Source: Marvania coccoides (Eukaryota > Chlorophyta > Trebouxiophyceae > Chlorellales > Chlorellaceae). From it: a stretch of 64,000 nucleotides of DNA. Of the stretch, positions 11,842-21,300 are shown piece by piece (the stretch's first letter is position 1; every line of letters starts with the position of its first letter). Where the stretch lies: the NCBI GenBank assembly GCA_963854735.1, contig OY978098.1, positions 2,678,001-2,742,000 of the forward strand. Reading direction: 5' to 3'. The position numbers were made by a program, and so were the translations under genes. The notes under the pieces were generated by a model that did no database searches, was not told the DNA's origin, and saw nothing but the letters and a program-made list of their open reading frames with translations.

Positions 11842-12214
11842 TGTTTTCGCTTGATGTTCGCTGGGTATATATGTTCTTAACTGATTGCACAGAACCAGAG
11901 CCGATCTTTCAATCGACACGTCGCACAAAACAAAACGTGAAGAACGATGCTGCATCTTCGCTTCTAGAAGTACGCAAGAATTTCAAAAAAGAAACAAAAT
12001 CCGACGCCCGGTTGTTGTTGTTTTGCAGCCCCACCCTTACGTGCAAGCCTTTTCGTACCAATGCAATAAAATTACATAGCCGACAAGCTCGCAGTGCAGT
12101 GAAGTGGCGGAGGTACAGAAAAAAATATTGAAATAAAATTCAAACCATTTTTTTTTGTTTCATTTCCGGCGATTTCGGAAAATACCCATTTGCCATTTCA
12201 TTCCAGAAATTCCA
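11842..12214. promoter_or_regulatory. Divergent promoter region (FKBP / QueC-like)
   Basis: A 373-bp spacer between the FKBP start (-) and the chosen QueC-like start (+). An alternative upstream ATG at 12155 would shorten it. No defined element recognised. Confidence 0.4.
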
Positions 12215-13000
12215 ATGCTGGCTGCCTGCGAACCTCGGGTCTATGCTGCTACAGCACGGCAGCTTTCTCCGTTGGCTGCCACTGCGCTCTTTGGACACAC
12301 ATACACTCGACAGACAGACGTCCCTGGCTGTGGAAATGCGTCTGCACGCTTCAGTTCTACCACCCAGCCTTCCTTGCCCGACGTCGACCGTCCCACAAGC
12401 CACCGCGGGGCCACCGTCGTTTTAGTATCTGGCGGTCTCGAGTCCGCCTCTCTCTTAGCCTACTGGTCGCACTGGGACCACGCCAGCGATCTCATCCCCA
12501 CTTTCGTCAACTACGGCCAGAGGAACGCACTCAAGGAAGAAAGCGCGGCTCGCGCGATCTGTCGAGCCGTAGGTATCACCGACCCACTGGTCCTTCGTTG
12601 CGACATGCTCGCTGAACAGTTTCGAGAGATGCAGCGAGGTGAGCGCCGGTACGCCCGCGCCCCGCTCCGCAACCTCATGCTGCTGTCCCTAGCTGCTAAT
12701 GTGGCAGTGGAGGTTGAAGCAGGCCACGTAGCATTGGCAGTGAGCCGGCAGCAAACCGACGGCACCTCCGACGCATCTACGGCGTTTTTTCACCACGCGG
12801 AGGCGCTGCTGCGAGTGCTGGATCCCCCTTTGGCGCTGCTGGCTCCGTTGGCGCGGCTGACGCTGCCGCAGGTGGTGCAGCTAGGCGACAAAGTGAAGGC
12901 CCCGTGGGGGGTAACGTGGTCGTGCCTGCGCGGCGGCGAGGAGCACTGCGGGGTGTGCGAAGGCTGCAAGGCGCGGAAACAAGCCCTGGGTGGCGTGTAA
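12215..13000 (+). CDS. queC: QueC-like 7-cyano-7-deazaguanine (preQ0) synthase homologue
   Basis: Bacterial and archaeal QueC makes preQ0 from 7-carboxy-7-deazaguanine with ATP and ammonia. This single-exon gene encodes 261 residues from the ATG at 12215 (281 from an in-frame ATG at 12155). Seen: a Ser/Thr/Arg-containing N-terminal extension that could target an organelle; the PP-loop VVLVSGGLESASLLAYW (SGGLES at residues 72-77, where bacterial QueC has SGGxDS); VNYGQRNALKEESAARAI; SRQQTDGTSDASTAFF; and a C-terminal zinc site CLRGGEEHCGVCEGCKARK (Cys 237, 245, 248 and 251, spacing x7, x2, x2). The zinc-site Cys are all present, so the fold and metal site look intact. Animals and plants normally salvage queuine rather than make preQ0, so the role here is open. 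Confidence 0.85.
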   Translation: MLAACEPRVYAATARQLSPLAATALFGHTYTRQTDVPGCGNASARFSSTTQPSLPDVDRPTSHRGATVVLVSGGLESASLLAYWSHWDHASDLIPTFVNYGQRNALKEESAARAICRAVGITDPLVLRCDMLAEQFREMQRGERRYARAPLRNLMLLSLAANVAVEVEAGHVALAVSRQQTDGTSDASTAFFHHAEALLRVLDPPLALLAPLARLTLPQVVQLGDKVKAPWGVTWSCLRGGEEHCGVCEGCKARKQALGGV

Positions 13001-13385
13001 TAATAACTAAAATGAACGAAGGCAAGACATTTTTATTTGTAAACAACCTTTTAGGATGTTGCAGTTTTCTAATTTTGTAGTTTCTATTTAAATTCAATCT
13101 TTGCCCAACTAGTAAATGTCCCCAACTGTAATAATTCCTTGCTGTGCTATATATTTATTTTTCGCACAACTGCTTGCACCGGCTGCCCCTTGAAGAAACT
13201 TAGTAAGTTTTGGAGAGAGCCCAACTTTACAGAGCATGGCGGATTTCGAATGAAGCGACGTGGGTCGTTTTCACGGAACTGTGCGATGCTGATCGGTGTT
13301 AGTCAGCCGAAGGAATTTCAAAAATTTATTAGCCGAAGTCCTTATTTTAATGCGCTCAGTTCCATTCCAAATTAATTTATGACCC
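13001..13385. other. Spacer between QueC-like and chorismate lyase genes
   Basis: An AT-rich 385-bp gap between two same-strand genes. An acceptor-like TATCTCCCTTTCAG at about 13396-13410 means an upstream chorismate lyase exon could lie in it, for example around an ATG near 13250. I cannot decide. Confidence 0.4.
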
Positions 13386-14427
13386 ATGAATGGCTTTATC
13401 TCCCTTTCAGATTGGCGACCAGCAACATTTTTTGCACCAAAGATCATTCAAAATCAAGTTCGTCCAAACCCGCATTTTCGCAGCCACAAAGCAGCCAGAT
13501 TGGATGTCCAATGTGCCAGCAGTTTACTCGGTGCCGATGCACCCTCAAACTGGCACCCTCTCCATCGGCCAATGCTGTGGCACGGCACCGAGGCGGAGGC
13601 TCTTGAGAATGACAGCATGCCTAGCAACTTGACGCCCCCGTGGAAGGCAAGCATAGAAAAACCAGGAGAGCCTTTATTTCCAGCTGGTTTTATTTGCGTA
13701 GTAATAGCTCTTCTTCCCAGTGCCGCCTGCAGGTGATGTTGCTCAGCGATGGGTCTGTGACTCGCCATCTGCAGCTCATGACGGGCCTCCCCGTGCACGT
13801 GGAGTGCTTGGAAATGCGGCGGCTGCAGGGCGACACTGCGGGCCTCCCTCCCGCGGTGTCCCTCATTGAGGGCCTGCTGCTGCAGCGCCAAGTTTTGTTG
13901 AGACTGCCGGCGCCGCAGGACAAGGCGCTGGTCTACGCAGCATCATGGTGGAACGCGGACATAGTGGAGAGATATTTAAAGTGAGGGTGGCGGTGCTCCA
14001 CGAGACTGCTGCATTTCTTCACTCAATAAATAAATTGTTTTTCTTCCGCAGGGACAAAGAGCAGCCCATTTGGGTGTCATTGAGCCGGGAGCGCACAGAG
14101 CTGTACCGCGAAATACTTCATCTGGAGTGTGGGGAGTCTGCGTACCTCGAAGAGTGAGTGAGCGATGCGATATATCTTTCGCTCTTCGCAGATTCTGGCG
14201 TTGCAATAGGTAGAACTCAGCCCCCCTCCGATGAACGCAAACCCAGCGCTAAGTATGAACAATTTGCACCCCCCTTATTTTACAGAAAGTTTGGCGCCAA
14301 AGGGCCCTTTTGGGGGCGGTCTTATTTGTTTTGGCACGAAGGAAAGCCGTTGACGTTGATTTATGAGGCCTTCTCGTCAGGGCTGGACGAGTTTCTAGGG
14401 CCCTACACTCGCCAAGGCGGTGTTTAG
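13386..14427 (+). CDS. Chorismate lyase, cyanobacterial/plastid Ycf21 (DUF98) type
   Basis: Converts chorismate to 4-hydroxybenzoate and pyruvate; in cyanobacteria this feeds plastoquinone synthesis. Exons 13386-13646, 13733-13980, 14052-14153 and 14286-14427 give 250 residues with the start used here. Conserved blocks: WHPL, LLSDGSVTRHLQLMTG, RRLQG, LVYAASWWNADIVERYL, PIWVSLSRERTELYREI, and GPFWGRSYLFWHEGKPLTLIYEAF, which match the cyanobacterial family end to end. Intron 1 (13647-13732) is GC-AG: the donor AAG|GCAAGC is the only junction giving TPPWK|VMLLSDG. The N-terminal 45 residues are non-conserved and could be a transit peptide; the true start may lie in an upstream exon. Red algae keep this gene in plastid DNA; here it is nuclear with four exons. 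Confidence 0.88.
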
Positions 14428-15677
14428 GATGGAAACGCGGCCAAGAACTCGCGGCACAAATGGGCTCCACCCTAAAAACAGCACCTCTGGCATGCTTTTG
14501 CTCTTCCCCTTCCCTCTTCGGATGAAGCTTGCAGAGTGCGATGGCGATTGGGGGCTAAATTTCGGGAGTTGTGCGATTTTTATTCATGTATTTATGCCAT
14601 TATCAAGCTAAATAAATTCCACGAGAGGAAATTCCGAGCAAATTCCCCCTCCCCAAAATTTCGCGTAATACACTGGCCCACCTCACGTTTATGCCAGTTC
14701 GCATATAAAAAATAAAATAGTTTACTTGTTTACAAGTGGTACACCCTCTCCTCTTTACCACAGCCATTTTGTAAGTGCGCAAGAGGAATTCCTGCAATTA
14801 TAGGTTGTGCTGGTACTGCGCAAGAGCCCATTTGCGAGTGGCCCGGGCCGCCCTGTGAGCATTGTGTAAAGGTCGCATATGCTTGGAGGAAGAGGTGAGC
14901 AATATATCGTAAGATGCAGGCAATCCACTATTCTTCGCAATTTACGGCGATTTTGGACTGTGCTGAATGCAGGCCGCACGACCGCTCAGCCGCCCAACGT
15001 CTTTGTCTTACTCTATTGAACAGCAGTGCAGACGAGGAGGAAGTCCTTTGGTTGACCTTTTGATACAGATGAACGAAGATGACGGTAAGGCAAAATATAA
15101 ATACGTTTGCAGGAGATCTTATGGCAGAAAGGGGCGATCTGATTTTTACGATTGGCTCTGGGAACTGGGAACGACGTAATTTTTTTTGTCAGCCGGTTCA
15201 ATCGTTGTTGGGTGTATTTTTTGATCGAAAAATGGCAGTGCATGGCGCCTTTAATTTTGTTTTATACCTATACATGGTTTATCTTCGCGATTGTTATTGA
15301 ATTCGCCCTCAGAGATCATGGCACGGGGACCTCGCGGCAGCCTAGTCATCACAAGTTCCTTTCAGCTTCCGTAGACCCTATGGGTGTTTTTTGCGCATGA
15401 AATTGGAGATTCAACCACTTATTTTACGTTCGAAGTCATTTATCTCTTCACCATTTATTTTCCCGTTCGCATCTCTCTCTTTTTTCCCCTCCTTGGCGCC
15501 TGTTAATAATGCTGGCCACTCCAAGCGCGCACCAAACGCATTTTCTCAGCATCCACCCGGGCGCTTTCACCCATGAACACGCGTTGCGCATGTCTGGACT
15601 CGGCACGCGGCTGGGACAAGGTCGTTGAGGGGCTTTTTCAAGCGCTCGCTCACTTTTGACTTTTTTTTCTCACACAG
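14428..15677. other. 1.25-kb spacer and possible 5' leader of the U2AF65-like gene
   Basis: No complete gene recognised. Because the U2AF65-like gene needs a phase-0 start exon, two candidates lie here: ATGACG|GTAAGG at 15079-15084, and a 48-base exon starting at ATG 15574 and ending before GTCGTT. Both are possible, neither proven. Confidence 0.4.
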
Positions 15678-17362
15678 ATCGCCCTCTACTTCGATGCAGG
15701 CAACCAACTAGACATCCAGATTCTGCAGCAGCAGGTGGAAATCCAGGCCCGCGAGATCCAGAGGCTGCAGGGTGCGTAGATTTTACAAAAGGACTACGGC
15801 GCTTTGTTGTCCTTTTTTTGTACACCCTTTCACCCTTTCAATTTTACGGCCTGGTCTTGGAATTCACTGGCAGCGCTTGGGTCATAATAATGCACATGCT
15901 TGTTCTGTGTTACTACCCAGCCTATCTCACCCTCGATTCCTCTTAAAATTTCTCAATTTTTTCTCCGCCCGCAGGCACTGCCACCCACTACCGTTCCTGG
16001 GCATCCCAGCTGCAGGCACGGTACCAGCTGTTCAGCCCCGACGCTGCGCGACCTGCCAAGCGCGTGTACATCGGGAATCTGCCCCCCGAAATGACTGGTA
16101 GGTTGAGGAGGGGGGAAGTTGACCAGCATGATTTCGGTTAAAACCACCCAACCAATTTTTAAAACCCTTTAATTTTACAGATGCTGAGCTCCGGACCGCC
16201 GTCAACGACCTTCTGATCCAGTGTGGCGGCGCTGCTGGCGAGGGCCTCCCCGTCGTGGCCTCTAAAATTTACACGGTGAGCGTTGAAATAATAATAATAA
16301 TAATAATGTGCATTAAAATTACTAGCCCATTGTTACATCTGCATTTTTCATGCTTGCATGTTTGAGCCCAATCAACTGTGCTTTTTATCGCCCATTGTAC
16401 CCGTATAATAATCTTCCCAGAATTGAATTATATTGTGATATTTTTTCCATCCTTCCCGCTTTGCTGTCTCAGGGCGCTTACGCGTCTGAGGCCTCGGGAA
16501 GCTGCCCCTCCGAGGACAATACCTCAGTCCCAGACTCTCCCTCCGCCGCCACAACCTACTCCACCCCCGCCTCTGCCGCTTCCCTCGCCCCGCCGCCCTC
16601 AGCATCCTCAGACTCCTTCACCCCGGGATCAGTCAAACCAATGCACCCCCTCAAACGCCCCACTCCGCAGGAAAAAGCCTACGCCTTCGTCGAACTGCGC
16701 TCCGTGGAGGAGGCCTCCAATTGCATGGCTCTGGATGGCGTTCGCATTAGGGACGCCTTCATCAAAGTGCGCCGTCCCAACAACTACGACCCCTCCGTGG
16801 CCATCATGCTGGGCCCCGTGGAGCCCAATCCCGCTCTGGATCTGTCTGCGCTGGAGGTGATGCGCACGGTGGTTCACGACACCCCGCACAAAGTGTTTGT
16901 GGGCGGGCTGCCCTGCGACTGGACTGAAGACCTGGTGACCGAGATGCTGACGCCGTTTGGGCCGCTCAAGGCGTTCAACCTCGTCATGGACAGGGCCACG
17001 GGCAAGAGCAGGGTGAGTTTTTTTTTAATATTTTGATGACGAAGCGGCCGTTCTTGGGCGGAGGGTATTGAGTAAAGCCACGTGCACTTTGGAATAAAAC
17101 TACCACATATATTTTTGCGTTTTTTTTGCGCAGGGCTACGCATTCTGCGAGTTCAGGGACGTGTCTGTGACCGATGCTGTCATCCAGGCGCTCAACGGCA
17201 AGTCGATCGGCAGCAAGTTCCTCACTGGCAAGTCGTAAATGCATGCGGTGATTTTTGTTTTGCAGCCTCTCAATTTGCTTGTAAATGAAAAATGCTGATT
17301 ATTTCTTTCTTTCTCTGGTGAGTGCAGTCAAGCGCGCGCTGGGGCCTTCGCACTACTATTAA
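15678..17362 (+). CDS. U2AF65: U2AF65-like splicing factor with two RRMs
   Basis: The large U2AF subunit binds the polypyrimidine tract at 3' splice sites. Supported exons: 15678-15771, 15975-16097, 16181-16275, 16473-17012, 17134-17227 and 17328-17362; the start exon is upstream and unresolved. At least 326 residues: a helical Gln/Ile-rich start (QLDIQILQQQVEIQAREIQ), RRM1 (RVYIGNLPPEM ... KAYAFVELRSVEEASN, with an inserted Ser/Pro-rich loop of about 60 residues), the signature linker start KVRRPNNYDP, then RRM2 (KVFVGGLPCDWTEDLVTEML ... FGPLKAFNLVMDRATGKS|RGYAFCEF). The last intron (17228-17327) is GC-AG (ACTG|GCAAGT) and gives FLT|VKRALGPSHYY-stop. There is no third RRM (UHM) and no RS or ULM segment in the visible part, unlike typical U2AF65. 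Confidence 0.85.
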
Positions 17363-18310
17363 ATTTGAAATAGAAAAACAAAAATAAAACCTCGAAAGTT
17401 GTGATTTACTTTTGACATGCACCGATGGTATACTACCCGCTTTTTTCCTCCATAATCTGCCGTAATGGCGGCGATGAGATTCATCAAATACGTCTTTTTC
17501 CTTTTTTCCACCTAGCGCGCTGTTCTCGTGGTTAGAGATGGCAGTAACGGACTTTTCTTTTCACTTCCCCCCTTTTCTCTGCATCCAATAAGGATGGCGG
17601 CCCGTTTTTGTTTTTTCTCCGCCTACTCTGCCCCTCAATTGTTCTCAATGCATATTGCCTTGCCTCGCAGATAGGGTGATTCTTTCTAGACATTTTTTGC
17701 TTTTGTTTCAGTACCAGCGTGGTTCTATTCTTCGTCCCCCCCCTTTTTTTAAACAAAAAAAAATGTTTCCTTGTACCCCCCTGTATTTTTCACCGTTCGC
17801 ATTTTTCCTCCTTCACTGCACATGATCCTTCCTCACCGCTTTTCTCTCATTTTCTTCCCTAGACCGTGACCCCGCTCCCATCATTCTTCGTGAACCATTC
17901 CTACACAAACATTTGCTTTCGTAGTGGAATTAAATATTAAATGGTAATAGAATCGTGTACAGAACAAAAAAAAGAAGGGAAGGATGCAAAGCGGCTTGAA
18001 ATTTATATCTTCAATAGGCAGGGGGCCTGCCGGCCGGCCGAAACTCCTGGGCAAGACTGGGCAAAAATGAAAGAACAACAAAAAAAATAGCATGAACATG
18101 CATGGAGAGTGTAAGGTAGGGTGATTGAGAAAAAACAAATAAGAAGCATTTTTATCCTTTATAAAAAAGGGGCTGTATGTACGTAGATAGGGCAGTATTT
18201 GAGTAAATCTGGAAAACATGGTAAAAAATCTAAAAATGAAGTAAATTTCTCTCGCTCATCTCATCATTCTTTGCGGCTGGCAGTGGCGCAGCGGCAGCAG
18301 CGCCAGGCGC
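17363..18310. other. Convergent spacer, pyrimidine-rich
   Basis: 948 bp between the U2AF65-like stop (+) and the USP-like stop (-). It has long T/C-rich tracts (17480-17880) and no credible exon, including none for a missing UHM domain. Confidence 0.45.
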
Positions 18311-21300
18311 TCACTCATCGGATGACGCTATGGCCTCGTAGAACAGCAGCGACGGTTGCAGCCGCCGCCCCACCGTCAGCGATTGCACCTCGCTCCAGCC
18401 GCCCACCGCTGAGACTTCAGTGTCGTCCAGAAGCAGCCACTGCCCCACCTCCTCGTTGAGGGCAAATGCGAAGTAGTGCGAGCTGGAGTAACACATCATG
18501 CAGCGCAGGCGGTAGCGCTTGGCCTCATCGTGGAGGCCCTCGTGGAAAAGCTCAGAGGCGTTGAACTCGCAGCGCAGTGCAGCCACGGTGGCTTCCAGCG
18601 CTGGGGGAGGCACCATCGGGGCCTCCCACACAAGGGAAAGCGTGAACACGGCGGGGCGGCTAACGAGGCGCTCAGGCGCGGGCCCACCGGCTGCGGAGAC
18701 CAGCGCAGCTTCGAATGTGGTGGCGGCAGGGGCAGCCTGGCGCAGGCCTTGTGCGGGGATGAGGTGGAAGTACTTGGTGAACTGCAGGGTCTCCTCAATG
18801 GCGGCGTTGCTGCTGCAAGAAGTAGCAAGGAAAAGGAAATCACATCAAAAATTAAATTCTCGGGGAATAAAAATAATATTTGGGAGGGGGGCAACTGAAA
18901 GAAAGAAAACAAATGATTTTTTAAAATCTTTACCTGGAAGTGGAGTCGCCGCTGCCCTTTTTGCTGCTGGCCTGCACCTCAATGCCAAACATGCGCTGCA
19001 CCAGCGAGCGCCCCCTGGAGGCGGCCGCCGGGGCACGCTTCACCTTGCGCAGCGCAGCAGCGTCGCCCCACACAGAGGCAGGAGGGCTGCCGCCTGCTGC
19101 TGCCTTGCTACCTGAGGAGGCAGACCGAAGGAGCTGTGCGGCCGCCGGCACCGCCACCTTTCGGGGCAAAGTGGGGTCCTCTGCGTTGGTGCCGGCCTCC
19201 TCGCGGTGCAGCCGGTCGTACAGCTCTCCCAGAACCTCGCTGGCGTCGTGCATGTCCCCCAGTTCGAACCTTACCGCCGCCTTTGAGGATACGCCGCTCA
19301 GCACTTGCCGCAGCTCGCGAGGGGAGGCGGGCGGGCGGGACTCGCCCATCTCTCCCTCTTCCTCGGCAGCGCGGAGCTCCTGGAAGATGCCCCACACGCT
19401 GGAGAGCACGGGGCGCCGCGCCAGGTCTGCCTCCGGCTGGCTCAGCGTGGCTGCTCTAAATGGCGTCAGATGCCACAGGCACTGAATGATGACGTTCACG
19501 AAGCAGTTGTACAGCCCGGGGGCGTTGGTCAGCCCCCGCACCGCCTTGAGCTTGCGCAAATCCCCTCGTTGCCGCTGCAGTGCTTGTCGCTGCGGCTGTG
19601 GCGCTGCTGCTGCGTGGCCATTCGCCACAGGCGGCGTAGGAGGTGCTGTGGCTGCTGCAGGGACTACTGCATGCGGCTGCTGGGCAATAGAAGCCGCCAC
19701 CGCTGCGGCGGCAGCCTCCTCGCCTTGGCTCGCTGGTGTCGCACCAGAGCTCTCTTCCGCTTCGCTGCTGCATGCTTTGGAGCTCGAAGAGGCGGCCTCG
19801 TCGGCTGTGGGCTCGCCCACAGCCGCCGCAGACAGCGTCGCGGGCTCCAGAATGCCTCTGGGGCTCGCAGGCTTGTCGCTCTTCGCCTCGGCAGCGGCCT
19901 TCGTCGGCGCCGCTGCCCTGTCGTCCTCTCTCCCCTTGCGCTGCTGCTGCACGATGACCGGCGGGGTGCTGCGCTGTGTGGAGGGTACAAACGGCTGCGC
20001 AGCCACGTTGGGCACGAAAGGCTGAGCCGCAGCACGGAGCTGCCGCAGGTTGCCATTGCCACCGCTGCTTCCTGCGCTGCCTAACCGGGAGCCCATTCCA
20101 GGGCCCCCTCCAGGCCGCGGCCGCGGCCCCCCATGCATGCCAGGCATCTGCATGTGCACGGGAATCACGCCAGGCGGCAGAGCTCCCATGTGGACACCGT
20201 TGGGCAGCACAAAAGGGCCGCCAGGGGGGCGAATGAGGCGGCCAGAGCTGTCTATTACCGGCGGGGGTGGGAAGTACATGAGGTGCCCTGGGGGTGGCGG
20301 AACGCCGCCAGGAGGGCCAGGGTAGACACCCCTGGGGGGCGGTGGCCCGACAAACGGCGGAGGAGGCATGCCGTGAGGAGGCATAGCCCCTAGGGGCAGT
20401 ATCTGCGGCGCTGAGGCAGGCTGGTGCGCCGCCTGCGGCTGTGCGCTGCCTTGCGGGGCTCCATCTTCCCCGCCAGACGCTGCCGACCCTGCCGAGGCAC
20501 TCCTGGCTGCTTCTGCCGGGACCACAACCGCAGCAGGCATAGCGTGCGGCGGTAGGGGCACCGCGCCTGGGGGCAGCGGGAGGGGCACCATGCCCGGCGG
20601 CAAAGGCATGGGCACAGGGACCATGCCTCTCGGCGGGGGTCCTGGTGGCATTGCCATCCGGACGCCAGGCAACGGGGGCCCTAAAGGCATCATGAGGCCG
20701 CCAGGGCCGGGCCGCGGTGGGCTGGCAGGGTACTGCTGCTGCTGCTGCTGCTGAGAGGGGGGTAAGGGCTGCGTCATTTGCTGTTGCGCCGGCTGTGCCT
20801 GAGGCAGTGCCGGCGGGTGAGCGCTCTGCTGCGCCGCAATGTCAGCCTTCTCGGGGCTGGGAGGCGCGGGAGGGGCTGCTGTTGAAGCTGCTGCGGGTGC
20901 TGCCGCCACGCCGTTGGGCACTGCAGCCGGCTTTTCAGCTGTCTCAGCGGCCGGCTGCTGCGCCCTCGTCTGCTGCTGCTGCTGCCGAGGTCCCGTCTGG
21001 CGGGGCTCCTTGGCAGCGCCCTTGCCCTCCCGCTGGTCCCTCTCCCTCCTGGGCGCCCTGGCTCCCTCCTCTTTCCTCTCAGGCTTGCCGCCTCGCCGCC
21101 CCGCTGTCGGCTTTTTCACTCCCGCCTGAATGAACCCTTCGCCGTCGCCATCCGCGGCAGCGGTGGATGGTTCCTCCTTGGGCTGCTCGTGCTGCTCAGT
21201 CATGGCCTGCCGCACCATTTCCTGCTCCGCCTCGGCCTGGGCGGCCAACATCTCTTCCTGCTGCGCCCGCTGCTGCCAGTAGGAGCCCTCGTCAGACAGC

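Noticed and set aside
12215..13000. QueC-like gene as bacterial contamination
   Set aside because: It lies within continuous eukaryotic sequence between the FKBP and chorismate lyase genes, with the same composition and an N-terminal extension. Long-read confirmation would still help.
19500..21200. Pro/Met/Gly-rich part of the USP-like gene as a separate gene
   Set aside because: It lies in one uninterrupted exon that continues in frame into the USP Cys box.
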